From assembly GCF_000377745.1 (NCBI RefSeq), contig NZ_KB898708.1:372001-436000 (forward strand): a DNA stretch of 64,000 nucleotides, in the 5' to 3' direction. Position numbers and translations under genes: made by a program. Shown here piece after piece: positions 9,259-17,148 of the stretch (position 1 is its first letter; every line of letters starts with the position of its first letter). The notes under the pieces were generated by a model. The model saw only the letters and a program-made list of their open reading frames with translations, made no database searches and was not told where the DNA came from. This DNA is from Gilvimarinus chinensis DSM 19667. Lineage in GTDB: Bacteria; Pseudomonadota; Gammaproteobacteria; Pseudomonadales; Cellvibrionaceae.

Positions 9259-9290
9259 TGGCCGCAGTCAACCTTAACCGGAGAGATCTC

Positions 9291-9968
9291 ATGGAACAAA
9301 TACGCACTGTAGATTCTGCTATTGCGCAGTCCGCTGAAGTCAGTAGCGTTTTGCGCAACACTTACTTATTACTGTCTGTGACTTTAGCATTCAGCGCTGT
9401 AACTGCCGGCATCGCTATGGCTGCGAATATGCCACACACGCTGGGCATAGTTATGTCGCTCGTAGCCATGGGGCTGATCTGGTTTGTCTTGCCCCGTACC
9501 GCCAACTCTGCCACTGGCCTGGTAGTGGTATTTGCCTTTACTGGCCTTATCGGTGCAAGCTTGGGCCCGATTTTAAATTACTACCTTGCCACCGCTAATG
9601 GCGGCACGATAGTTCTACAAGCCTTAGGCGGTACCGCTTTTACCTTCCTCGGCCTTTCTGCTTACGCACTGATTAGCCGTAAAGACTTCAGCTTTTTGCA
9701 AGGCTTTGTGGTGATGGGCGTTATGATTATGCTGGGCGCTATGCTGCTTCTGGTTGGCGCCTCTTTGTTTGGCTACCACCTTGAAACTCTTCATCTGGTA
9801 TTTTCTGCCGGTATTATTTTGTTGATGTCCGCTATCATCCTGTTTCAAACCAGCAACATCATCCATGGCGGAGAGCGTAATTACATTCTGGCAACTACCA
9901 GCCTGTACTTAGCTATCATTAATATTTTTACCAGCCTGCTCCACTTATTGGGTGCAGCAGAAGACTAA
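9291..9968 (+). CDS. yccA: YccA-like Bax inhibitor-1 family membrane protein
   Basis: Seven-transmembrane BI-1 family protein of 225 residues. YccA in E. coli binds and modulates the FtsH membrane protease. Hydrophobic segments run almost continuously from about residue 25 (TYLLLSVTLAFSAVTAGIA) to the C-terminus, with the YVATTSLYL-like block NYILATTSLYLAIINIF near the end. The ATG at 9291 is preceded by GGAGAG at seven bases; the earlier in-frame TTG at 9258 falls on the promoter and was not used. It precedes the tus operon, an arrangement shared with pseudomonads, but a terminator lies between. Confidence 0.9.
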   Translation: MEQIRTVDSAIAQSAEVSSVLRNTYLLLSVTLAFSAVTAGIAMAANMPHTLGIVMSLVAMGLIWFVLPRTANSATGLVVVFAFTGLIGASLGPILNYYLATANGGTIVLQALGGTAFTFLGLSAYALISRKDFSFLQGFVVMGVMIMLGAMLLLVGASLFGYHLETLHLVFSAGIILLMSAIILFQTSNIIHGGERNYILATTSLYLAIINIFTSLLHLLGAAED

Positions 9969-9981
9969 AAGCACCCTCAAG

Positions 9982-10002
9982 AAGCCCCGCAAGGGGCTTT
10001 TT
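9982..10002 (+). terminator. yccA intrinsic terminator
   Basis: AAGCCCC (9982-9988), loop GCAA, GGGGCTT (9993-9999), T-run to 10002. It lies 13 bases after the yccA stop and 18 before the tusD ATG, so some tus transcription may be read-through. Confidence 0.85.
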
Positions 10003-10020
10003 ACTATCCAGACTTATCAA

Positions 10021-10413
10021 ATGATTTTTACCGTTGTCGTTCTAGGTGCGCCCTACTCCAGCGCCGCAAACTCTACCGCACTTCGCTTTTGTCGCGCCGC
10101 ACTGGAACAAGGTCATACCCTGAAACGAATATTTTTTTATGGCGACGGTGTGCACACGGGATCATCCTTATCCGCACCCCCTCAGGACGAATACAAACTG
10201 ACTGAGCAGTGGCAGTCGCTTATCCGTGAGAACCAGTTAGACGCTATCGTGTGTATCGCGGCAGCGCTCAGGCGCGGTGTTTTAGATGCAGATGAACAAC
10301 AACGCTACCAAAAAAGTGCCGCTAATCTCTCGCAAGACTTTACCCTAAGCGGTTTGGGGCAATTGATCGAGGCATCTGCCACATCCGATCGAACCATCAC
10401 TTTCGGGGCTTAA
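10021..10413 (+). CDS. tusD: Sulfurtransferase TusD (DsrE family)
   Basis: Subunit of the TusBCD complex that relays persulfide sulfur from TusA to TusE for 2-thiouridine at tRNA wobble U34. The 130-residue chain keeps Cys78, the same position as the catalytic cysteine of E. coli TusD, in LDAIVCIAAALRRGV. I start at ATG 10021 (MIFTVVVLGAPYSS), matching the family N-terminus; an upstream in-frame extension overlaps the terminator. tusC follows after three bases. No clear Shine-Dalgarno precedes the ATG. Confidence 0.93.
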   Translation: MIFTVVVLGAPYSSAANSTALRFCRAALEQGHTLKRIFFYGDGVHTGSSLSAPPQDEYKLTEQWQSLIRENQLDAIVCIAAALRRGVLDADEQQRYQKSAANLSQDFTLSGLGQLIEASATSDRTITFGA

Positions 10414-10416
10414 ATA

Positions 10417-10776
10417 ATGACCAGTATGTTATGCATCAGCCGTCATACCCCTTCTGGCAACGCCCTGGCGCGTGAAGCCTTAGACACGGTGCTAGCCGCC
10501 GCCGCCTACGAACAGGACATTAAATTGTTATTTATGGATGACGGGGTGTGGCAACTACTTAAAGGTCAACAGCCTTCGCACATCAACCAGAAAGACATCA
10601 CCAAAAACCTCAGTGCGCTACCTATTTTTGGGGTAGAAGAAGTCTACGTCCACGAGCCTTCGCTACAATCGAGAGGCATAAGCCGTGACTCTCTTAGCTT
10701 AAATAACGTACAATTGCTAACCAATGAACAGACTCAGGCGCTCATTGCGTCACAACAACACATCCTTAGCTTTTAA
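10417..10776 (+). CDS. tusC: Sulfurtransferase complex subunit TusC
   Basis: DsrF-like structural subunit of TusBCD, 119 residues. Family features are the N-terminal hydrophobic strand, the acidic LLFMDDGVWQLL segment and the LPIFGVEEVYV segment. It has no catalytic role by family knowledge. Its stop overlaps the tusB start by one base (TAATG), so translation is coupled. Confidence 0.92.
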   Translation: MTSMLCISRHTPSGNALAREALDTVLAAAAYEQDIKLLFMDDGVWQLLKGQQPSHINQKDITKNLSALPIFGVEEVYVHEPSLQSRGISRDSLSLNNVQLLTNEQTQALIASQQHILSF

Positions 10777-11081
10777 TGAGCACACTGCATACGGTTAATA
10801 AATCCCCCTTTACCGACAACTGTCTGCACAGCTGTCTACTTCTGTGCACCAACGAAGACGCTTTACTTCTTATTGAGGACGGCGTTTACGGCGGCACGTC
10901 TCAGTCGCCCTGCGCCGAAGATATTCGCGCAAAAATACAACTGGGTGTGTCGGTGTACGCATTAAAACAGGACACTCTGGCACGCGGCGAGCTGCAGGTA
11001 CTCGAGGGAATTACACTGATCGACGACAAAGACTTTGTGCGCTTAAGCTGCGAGCATCAGTGCATTCAAAGCTGGTATTAG
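10776..11081 (+). CDS. tusB: Sulfurtransferase complex subunit TusB
   Basis: DsrH-like subunit of TusBCD, 101 residues, with MSTLHTVNKSPF at the N-terminus and the ALLLIEDGVYGG block that defines the family. Two Cys lie in CLHSCLLLC. The third coupled gene of the relay operon; tusE follows after 30 bases. Confidence 0.92.
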   Translation: MSTLHTVNKSPFTDNCLHSCLLLCTNEDALLLIEDGVYGGTSQSPCAEDIRAKIQLGVSVYALKQDTLARGELQVLEGITLIDDKDFVRLSCEHQCIQSWY

Positions 11082-11111
11082 GTTAATTGAGAATCTCGCC
11101 CTACACGAATC

Positions 11112-11435
11112 ATGAATGAAATACCCCTGCCAGAATTAGACAATGACGGTTACCTGTGTAACTTACAGGACTGGTCACCCACTGTAGCCACAATCCTTGC
11201 TGAACAAAACCAGATTGAGCTGAGCGACGCTCACTGGGAAGTTATTGATTTAGTACAACAGTTTTACCGCGAATTTGAACTTGCTCCAGCCAGCCGTGCT
11301 CTGGTGCGCTATGTTCAGCAACACTTAGGCAAAGAGAAAGGGCGAAGCATTTATTTACTCCAACTCTTTCCACCCCATCCCGCGCTAATGGTTAATAAAT
11401 TGGCTGGACTTCCGCGTCCAGCCAACTGTTTTTAA
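11112..11435 (+). CDS. tusE: Sulfur relay protein TusE (DsrC family)
   Basis: Accepts persulfide from TusD and passes it to the MnmA-tRNA complex. Length 107. The C-terminal arm ends PANCF, keeping the penultimate catalytic cysteine (Cys106). The usual RIAGLPKPTxCV arm reads KLAGLPRPANCF. The final eleven codons also form the operon terminator hairpin (see terminator). The stop overlaps the stop of the convergent symporter gene. Confidence 0.93.
   Translation: MNEIPLPELDNDGYLCNLQDWSPTVATILAEQNQIELSDAHWEVIDLVQQFYREFELAPASRALVRYVQQHLGKEKGRSIYLLQLFPPHPALMVNKLAGLPRPANCF
11400..11433 (+). terminator. tus operon terminator inside tusE coding sequence
   Basis: TTGGCTGGAC (11400-11409), loop TTCCGC, GTCCAGCCAA (11416-11425): a perfect 10-bp stem followed by CTGTTTTT. 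All of it is coding, specifying LAGLPRPANCF; the U-tract overlaps the catalytic Cys codon (11427-11429) and the Phe codon. Confidence 0.8.
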
Positions 11436-12775
11436 TGCTTTTTGCGGTATTCGCGGGTTAATTTCACCACCAGCCCCGACAGCAATATAAGTGCGATTAA
11501 ATTGGGCACGGCCATCAAGCCATTGAGTACGTCAGCCACAATCCATACCACTGACAAATCAGCAGTAGCCCCGACATAGATCGCCAACACCCAAACAACC
11601 CGAAAGGGCATGATAATTCGCGCACCAAATAAGAATTGAGCACAGCGTTCGCCGTAATAACTCCAGCCTAATAACGTAGTAAAAGCAAACAGGGCAATCG
11701 CTAACGTAATTACCACTTCACCGAACCCGCCCGGTAAGCCCGCTGTAAAAGCGGCCTGAGACATTTGTGCGCCCAGAGCTTCCCCCTGCCAAACGCCGGT
11801 ACAAATAATCGCAAGCCCAGTAATTGAGCAAACAACAATAGTATCGAGGAAGGTTCCCAACATAGCGACCATGCCCTGCTCTACGGGATTATTTGTTTTA
11901 GCAGCAGCATGAGCAATAGGCGCACTGCCAAGCCCCGCTTCGTTAGAAAACACGCCTCGTGCCACACCGAACTGAATAGCCATAGCCACACTGGCACCCG
12001 CAAAACCACCAGCAGCAGCGGTGCCATTAAAGGCGCTGTCAAAAATCAAAGCGAAAGCCGCGGGAACCGAGCTGATGTTCACAACAATAACAACGAGGCC
12101 ACACAACACGTAAGCAACGCCCATGGTGGGCACTAGCCGCCCGGCCACCTCGCCAATACGCTTAACACCACCCACCAGCACCACAGCAACTAAGGCCATT
12201 AGCATCACCGCGGTGACGGCCTTAGGAACCTGCCAGCTACCGTAGAGGGCATCCGCCACCGAGTGCGCCTGTACAGTGTTGCCGATACCGAACCCAGCCA
12301 TGCAACCGAAAAAGGCAAAGGCGCCACCCAGCCAAAGCCAGCGGGCACCCAAACCATTTTTGATGTAATACATGGGGCCACCGATATTGTGCCCCGAGGC
12401 ATCTTTTTCTCTGAAATGCACGGCGCATACGGCCTCAGCGTACTTAGTTGCCATACCCACAAGGGCCATACACCACATCCAAAAGAGCGCACCAGGACCG
12501 CCTAAACCAATAGCGGTCGCAACACCGACGATATTGCCCGTACCGATAGTGGCCGACAAAGCCGTCATCAGAGCGTTAAACGGTGTAACTTCCCCTTCGG
12601 CATTACTTTGCCTGCCTCGCCACAAACGAGCAAAGGCCTCGGGTATACGCCGCAAAGGGAACCCCGCCAGCCGAATCATCAGAAAAACGCCCACCAACGG
12701 CAGCAGCCACAAAAGGAAATACTTACCCCAAATAAAACCGCTTAAGGTCGAGAAAAACTGCTCTAAAACTTCCAT
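11432..12775 (-). CDS. Sodium:alanine/glycine symporter (AgcS family)
   Basis: Secondary transporter of the AGCS family (DagA/AlsT type), 447 residues, about 10-11 membrane segments. Signature blocks include ALSATIGTGNIVGVATAIGL, GGPMYYIKNGL and FSNEAGLGSAPIAHAAA. I use the ATG at 12775 (MEVLEQFF); a TTG six codons upstream overlaps the previous gene. It begins 14 bases after the desulfhydrase gene, so the two are likely cotranscribed: uptake of alanine or a D-amino acid with a PLP enzyme that deaminates it. Confidence 0.92.
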   Translation of the reverse strand: MEVLEQFFSTLSGFIWGKYFLLWLLPLVGVFLMIRLAGFPLRRIPEAFARLWRGRQSNAEGEVTPFNALMTALSATIGTGNIVGVATAIGLGGPGALFWMWCMALVGMATKYAEAVCAVHFREKDASGHNIGGPMYYIKNGLGARWLWLGGAFAFFGCMAGFGIGNTVQAHSVADALYGSWQVPKAVTAVMLMALVAVVLVGGVKRIGEVAGRLVPTMGVAYVLCGLVVIVVNISSVPAAFALIFDSAFNGTAAAGGFAGASVAMAIQFGVARGVFSNEAGLGSAPIAHAAAKTNNPVEQGMVAMLGTFLDTIVVCSITGLAIICTGVWQGEALGAQMSQAAFTAGLPGGFGEVVITLAIALFAFTTLLGWSYYGERCAQFLFGARIIMPFRVVWVLAIYVGATADLSVVWIVADVLNGLMAVPNLIALILLSGLVVKLTREYRKKH

Positions 12776-12789
12776 GATTGGTCCGCTAT

Positions 12790-13788
12790 TCAAGGGTTAT
12801 TAATTTGCATTGCCTCGCGCTCAGGAAAAACACCGAATATTCCACCGGTATGCACAAAAACAATATCACTCTGTCTCAATTGACTTTTCTCCAGCAAATC
12901 TAACATGCCGTAAAACGCCTTACCTGTATACACCGGGTCGAGAATAACGCCGGTATTGGCAGCAATGCGCGCGATACAGTCATACAGTGACCGGTAGCCA
13001 AGTGCATAGCCAGGGCCTATATACTGATCATTCACCCAATAGTTATCGGGCACACTAAGGCCACTGTCGCTGTAGCGCTTCATAGCCCCGGCAATATCTT
13101 CTTTTACACGGGCACGGAAATAAGCGGCGCTATCGCACACCGCGACTCCCAACACACGGGCCTGTGGACAATAATGAGCCAGACCAGCAGCAAGACCTGC
13201 CAAGGTGCCACCAGAGCCGGCAGCGCAGACAACCAAAGGGCTTTCGAGCCCCTCGGACTGGAAATCATTCGCCAGCTCTTGAGCTGCTTTGACGTACCCC
13301 CACAATCCCACTTCGTCACTGGCCCCCGTAGGGATGATGTAGGGGCGCCTCCCTTCTCGGACCAGTTGCTCGCTATGATCTACTAGCAAGCTGGACAGCT
13401 TATGCTGATATTCTCTTGCGCCATAAATGTGCAATTTCGCGCCGGCGAGCTGAGCGAGAAGCATATTGCCATCGCTAACAGCTGGCGGGTCGCCTCGCAG
13501 AATTAACTCGCAACCCAGCCCGTGTTCAGCAGCAAGAACCGCGGTGGCCCGACAATGATTGGACTGTAAACCACCGCATGTAATCAGGGTATCGGCGCCT
13601 TGGGAGAGCGCCTCTGCCAAGGTAAATTCCAGCTTGCGAACCTTATTGCCGCTCAGTAGCGAGCCGGTAAGGTCATCGCGCTTAATCCACAAGCGTCGAT
13701 CACCCGAGTAAGTGGGTATTGGTAAGGGTTTAAAAGGTGTTGGCAGTTGCGCCAGACAGAGGCGCGGAGGGAATTTAAGTTGGTTCAT
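12790..13788 (-). CDS. D-cysteine desulfhydrase / ACC deaminase-like PLP enzyme
   Basis: Fold-type II PLP enzyme, 332 residues. SGNKVRKLEF carries the Schiff-base lysine, GLQSNHCRATA is the substrate-carboxylate loop, and AAGSGGTLAGL is the PLP phosphate loop. The family includes D-cysteine desulfhydrase (to pyruvate, sulfide and ammonia) and ACC deaminase; sequence reading alone does not separate them, and desulfhydrase is the commoner role in marine gammaproteobacteria. ATG 13788 is chosen because GGAG lies six bases upstream; a GTG four codons earlier is less likely. Confidence 0.85.
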   Translation of the reverse strand: MNQLKFPPRLCLAQLPTPFKPLPIPTYSGDRRLWIKRDDLTGSLLSGNKVRKLEFTLAEALSQGADTLITCGGLQSNHCRATAVLAAEHGLGCELILRGDPPAVSDGNMLLAQLAGAKLHIYGAREYQHKLSSLLVDHSEQLVREGRRPYIIPTGASDEVGLWGYVKAAQELANDFQSEGLESPLVVCAAGSGGTLAGLAAGLAHYCPQARVLGVAVCDSAAYFRARVKEDIAGAMKRYSDSGLSVPDNYWVNDQYIGPGYALGYRSLYDCIARIAANTGVILDPVYTGKAFYGMLDLLEKSQLRQSDIVFVHTGGIFGVFPEREAMQINNP

Positions 13789-13862
13789 CCTGAGCTCCAC
13801 CTGTGTTTACGCACATTATAAGTGGAGCCAGAATAAAGAAAAGCCAGCCTATTTAGCCAAAC

Positions 13863-14195
13863 TCAAATAGACTTAATGGTGCCTTTTGGCAAAACGGCAT
13901 GAACAGCGACTTTCTGGAATTTAAGCTCGATATTATTACCCGTTTCTAAAACGATGTAGTTATCGTCCACCTTCATCACCTTACCGAGCATTCCGCTGGT
14001 AAGTAATACCTCATCGCCCTTTTGCAAAGCAGAGACTAAATTCTGATGCTCTTTTTGGCGCTTGCGCTGAGGACGGATAATTAGCAAATACATAAATAAA
14101 AACAAGCCGCCAAACATCAGCAGATTGACAAACATCGGGGCACCCTGTGGAGCGGCTTCAGCTTGGGCCCAAGCACTCTGGACGAAAAAACTCAT
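13863..14195 (-). CDS. yajC: YajC-like preprotein translocase subunit
   Basis: Single-pass inner-membrane protein of the SecDF-YajC accessory complex, 110 residues: short N-terminal extracytoplasmic segment, one transmembrane helix near residues 26-43 (NLLMFGGLFLFMYLLIIRP), then the basic RPQRKRQKEHQ and a cytoplasmic beta domain with GDEVLLTSGMLGKV. The ATG has GAGGT eleven bases upstream. Unusually secD and secF do not follow; the next gene is the PLP enzyme 74 bases on. It may be the only copy or a duplicate of one in a canonical tgt-yajC-secDF locus elsewhere. Confidence 0.88.
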   Translation of the reverse strand: MSFFVQSAWAQAEAAPQGAPMFVNLLMFGGLFLFMYLLIIRPQRKRQKEHQNLVSALQKGDEVLLTSGMLGKVMKVDDNYIVLETGNNIELKFQKVAVHAVLPKGTIKSI

Positions 14196-14262
14196 GGAAT
14201 TACCTCGCAGGCTAAAAAAGGCGTAACTCTACCGTTTTTGCTTAAGATCGGCAATTGAAATG

Positions 14263-14290
14263 AAAAACAGCCGCAAAAGCGACTGTTTTT
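14263..14290 (-). terminator. Bidirectional hairpin after the AraC-type gene
   Basis: AAAAACAG (14263-14270) pairs with CTGTTTTT (14283-14290), with an inner CGC/GCG stem after one mismatch. The A-run and T-run make it a plausible terminator in either direction; it lies 26 bases beyond the AraC-type stop, upstream of yajC. Confidence 0.65.
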
Positions 14291-14316
14291 TAGGCGATTG
14301 AGGTAACGCAGACCCT

Positions 14317-14754
14317 TTATGCGTAATCGCGAAACAACTTACGGAATACGCTTGGAGAGAGGTTGGTCCAACGCTTAAATGCGTTGGTAAAGCTTGTTCG
14401 GTCTGAGAAATCTAAGGCAGACGATACAGAATCAACACTCATGTGGTCGTCAATCAAATACTTTATTGCATAGTGAAAACGCAAACTGTCGCGTAATTGA
14501 GCAAAACTGGCACCTTGCTGCTGTAAACGGCGCTGCAGTGTACGCTTCGATAAGGCCAGGTCTTCCGCTATATACTCGATGGCCATGGGAGAATGACCAA
14601 CACGCTTCTGCAGGGCTTCTAGCACCTTAGCAGACACGCCTTCGACATTCGGCAACTCAGCGAGGACTACATACTCATGATAAGAACGGATACCTGATCG
14701 GGTAAAGCCGTCCGCATCGGTAATTTGAGGGCTCAACCGCTGCAATTGAATCAT
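14317..14754 (-). CDS. AraC-type transcription regulator, DNA-binding domain only
   Basis: 145 residues holding the two helix-turn-helix units of the AraC/XylS C-terminal domain: EYIAEDLALSKRTLQRRLQQ (first HTH) and SVDSVSSALDFSDRTSFTNAF followed by FKRWTNLSPSVFRK (second HTH, family signature). The ~170-200-residue sensor domain of OruR-like relatives is absent. AAGGAG lies seven bases before the ATG, so this looks like a real short gene rather than the 3' half of a broken one. Target unknown; with no sensor it may act constitutively like MarA/SoxS, controlled by its own expression. Confidence 0.85.
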   Translation of the reverse strand: MIQLQRLSPQITDADGFTRSGIRSYHEYVVLAELPNVEGVSAKVLEALQKRVGHSPMAIEYIAEDLALSKRTLQRRLQQQGASFAQLRDSLRFHYAIKYLIDDHMSVDSVSSALDFSDRTSFTNAFKRWTNLSPSVFRKLFRDYA

Positions 14755-15075
14755 GGGGCGCTCCTTGTGCCATTAGCTAAAAGCATAAATGTACGTCTCT
14801 GTCGTCTGCAAAATATATAGTTATCGCACCAGAATAACAATCAACTTTGGCGCATTATTAAGAATACTATTGTCACTCTGCGCCCAACCTTAGAAGCCGA
14901 TGGCATATATCTCATCAGCGAATGATTAGGCTGCGAAGAGTATAAGTCAGATGGCGGATATTTTTGACACTTGTAGCGGCCTTTTTGTGGTTTTATGCAG
15001 CCGGTCACAAACCGGCCCCACTTCAGGAATAAACTCTATAAGAAGAACCGGTTAGAGCAAACTGTTAATGTCAAA
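14755..15075. other. 321-base intergenic region between AraC-type gene and bcp
   Basis: No coding sequence seen. It must hold the AraC-type promoter on the minus strand but no -35/-10 pair is convincing. A small hairpin CCGGT-CACAA-ACCGG is at 15001-15015, and AACCGGTT at 15047-15054 repeats its arm; either could end the bcp message. No U-run follows. Confidence 0.4.
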
Positions 15076-15549
15076 TCAGAAGTTTTCTTTTAGGTAAGCA
15101 AGTACATCCTGATCGTGGGACTTTGTTTTAACTTTGTCGAAAATATGTCTTAAACGCCCTTCTTTGTCGATAAAAAAGGATGTTCGTAATACCCCCATAA
15201 ATTCACGCCCCATAAACTTTTTCAGGCCCCACGCCCCATATTTTTCAGCCACTTTATGATCTTCGTCACTTAACAAATTAAAGTTCAGCTCATGTTTGTC
15301 TTCAAATTTGGCCAGCCGTGCAACGGGGTCTGGACTGATGGCCAACACAACCGTATCCAGTGCAGCCAACTCCTCTTTAGTATCGCGGATACCACAAGCC
15401 TGAGTTGTACACCCAGGCGTCATCGCTTTTGGATAAAAGTACACCACAACATTACTCGTGCCACGAAAGTCTTTTAAGGCAACTTTCTCGCCTCGCTGAT
15501 TTTCCAACGTAAACACGGGGGCTAAATTACCCACTTTGGGAAAACTCAT
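15076..15549 (-). CDS. bcp: Thioredoxin-dependent peroxiredoxin Bcp
   Basis: Thiol peroxidase reducing H2O2 and organic hydroperoxides, cytosolic, 157 residues. YPKAMTPGCTTQACGIRD carries peroxidatic Cys47 and resolving Cys52 in the five-residue spacing of the alpha-type BCP subgroup. GAGGAG in the 3' end of the preceding GGDEF gene is its ribosome site. It is the last gene of the aguA-aguB-GGDEF-bcp run. Putrescine breakdown releases peroxide, so the linkage may be functional. Confidence 0.93.
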   Translation of the reverse strand: MSFPKVGNLAPVFTLENQRGEKVALKDFRGTSNVVVYFYPKAMTPGCTTQACGIRDTKEELAALDTVVLAISPDPVARLAKFEDKHELNFNLLSDEDHKVAEKYGAWGLKKFMGREFMGVLRTSFFIDKEGRLRHIFDKVKTKSHDQDVLAYLKENF

Positions 15550-15560
15550 ACCGACTCCTC

Positions 15561-16268
15561 TTATCTGGTAGGGGGATCTGATTCGTTAATAGGATCTCGC
15601 ATAGAGGCGAACAAAGCCGCTTTCTCTTCATTGGTTACTGCATCTATGGGGACAGGGTCGGCCGCAACGCACACCCGATTACGCCCCCTTTCTTTGGCCT
15701 GATAAAGTTGCGCGTCGGCCAGTGAAACCAACTCATTCAACGAGTGAGACTGATTCGCCCGATAGCAAACAATCCCAAAACTCATCGTGGTGTACACCTC
15801 GCCTTCGCTGTGAATCACCCTCAAGCTCGCAACTTCTTTGCGTATTCGCTGGGTGACAGCTTGAGCCTCAAATAAATCCGTAGAGGGTAAAATTAAAGCG
15901 AACTCTTCACCGCCGTAGCGGCAAGCAATATCAAGTTTGCGCAGTTGTTGCTCAAAACAAACCGATATTTGCTGCAGCAGTGTATTACCCAGCTCATGGC
16001 CATAGCGATCATTAAAGCGCTTAAAATGATCCACATCGGCAAGCACTAATGATAACGGCTGACCTGTACGCTGAACGCGCTCCATCTCACAGCCAAGTGC
16101 TTGGTTGAAATAACGGAAGTTATACAACCCGGTCAGGGCATCGGTATGAGCCTGCTCCGATAACAACTTTACCTGCTCACGCAAAACCTGCACCTCATTA
16201 ACCCAGGGGCAGTCATCGCCAGCTTTACAGCTGTTTTGAAAACGTTCAGATGAATCCGAATCAGCCAC
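15561..16268 (-). CDS. Diguanylate cyclase (soluble GGDEF protein)
   Basis: Synthesises c-di-GMP from two GTP. Of 235 residues, 1-40 are a short polar segment with two Cys (CKAGDDC) and a small coiled coil (QVLREQVKLLSEQ). The GGDEF domain follows from DALTGLYN to about 205; the active site is GGEEF (119-123), and RKLD at 110-113, five residues upstream, is an intact inhibitory I-site. There is no transmembrane or recognised sensor domain. The start is GTG at 16268, one base after the aguB stop, so translation is probably coupled to agmatine catabolism genes; bcp follows after 11 bases. Confidence 0.92.
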   Translation of the reverse strand: MADSDSSERFQNSCKAGDDCPWVNEVQVLREQVKLLSEQAHTDALTGLYNFRYFNQALGCEMERVQRTGQPLSLVLADVDHFKRFNDRYGHELGNTLLQQISVCFEQQLRKLDIACRYGGEEFALILPSTDLFEAQAVTQRIRKEVASLRVIHSEGEVYTTMSFGIVCYRANQSHSLNELVSLADAQLYQAKERGRNRVCVAADPVPIDAVTNEEKAALFASMRDPINESDPPTR

Positions 16269-16269
16269 T

Positions 16270-17148
16270 TCAATCCCGCAGTAATTTAGTCAAATCACCG
16301 TAGTGATCAATCCGTCTATCACGCAAAAAAGGCCAAATTCGACGGACATCTTCGGAACGCTGCTTATCCACAGCGACCACAGAAACGGCTTCAGCATCAC
16401 CAAGTTTTGCTAAAAACTCCCCCTGAGGGCCGGCAATAAAGCTGTGCCCCCAGAAGTCGATGCCCTCCCCTCCGGCAGGGTCGGACTCATGACCAACACG
16501 ATTAACACTAATCACCGGTACCCCGTTAGCCACAGCATGAGAGCGCTGCACGGTCACCCAAGCATCTTGCTGGCGCTGTTTCTCTGCACTGTCATCACCC
16601 GGAAACCAGCCTATCGCGGTTGGGTAAATTAGAAGTTCAGCACCAGCCATTGCCATTAAACGTGCCGCCTCTGGAAACCACTGATCCCAGCAAACCAGCA
16701 CACCCAGCTTGCCTACGGATGTGTCAATGGGTGTAAAACCAAGATCCCCTGGAGTGAAATAGAACTTTTCGTAAAACCCCGGATCATCGGGAATATGCAT
16801 CTTGCGGTACTTTCCAGCGATCGAACCATCTTGCTCAATAACGACGGCGGTATTGTGATACAAGCCGGTAGTACGCTTTTCAAATAATGAGGCGACGATC
16901 ACTATACCCAGCTCACGCGCCAGCTCACCCAGGCGATTCGTACTTGGGCCGGGAATAGTTTCGGCTTGATCAAACTCGGCCACATCCTCTTGCTGGCAAA
17001 AATACAACCCCCGATGCAACTCCTGTAGCACGACCAAGCTGGCGCCCTCGGCGGCGGCTTTACGTATACCGGCTACGCTCTTGTCGAGGTTTGCCTCTAA
17101 ATCAGCAGAGCAGCTCTGCTGCACAATTCCAACGTTCAATTGATTCAA
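16270..17148 (-). CDS. aguB: N-carbamoylputrescine amidase
   Basis: Nitrilase-superfamily amidohydrolase converting N-carbamoylputrescine to putrescine, CO2 and ammonia. Catalytic triad is visible: Glu in LQELHRGLYF, Lys in YRKMHIPDD, Cys in LVCWDQWFPEA. Length 292 is typical and the ELHRGLYFCQ and DPGFYEKFYF blocks are specific to AguB. It overlaps aguA by four bases (ATGA), so the two pathway enzymes are translationally coupled. Confidence 0.95.
   Translation of the reverse strand: MNQLNVGIVQQSCSADLEANLDKSVAGIRKAAAEGASLVVLQELHRGLYFCQQEDVAEFDQAETIPGPSTNRLGELARELGIVIVASLFEKRTTGLYHNTAVVIEQDGSIAGKYRKMHIPDDPGFYEKFYFTPGDLGFTPIDTSVGKLGVLVCWDQWFPEAARLMAMAGAELLIYPTAIGWFPGDDSAEKQRQQDAWVTVQRSHAVANGVPVISVNRVGHESDPAGGEGIDFWGHSFIAGPQGEFLAKLGDAEAVSVVAVDKQRSEDVRRIWPFLRDRRIDHYGDLTKLLRD

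Noticed and set aside
14755-15075. A pseudogenised sensor domain of the AraC-type gene
   Set aside because: The minus-strand translation of the region upstream shows no residue pattern of such a domain, and the short gene has its own strong ribosome site.
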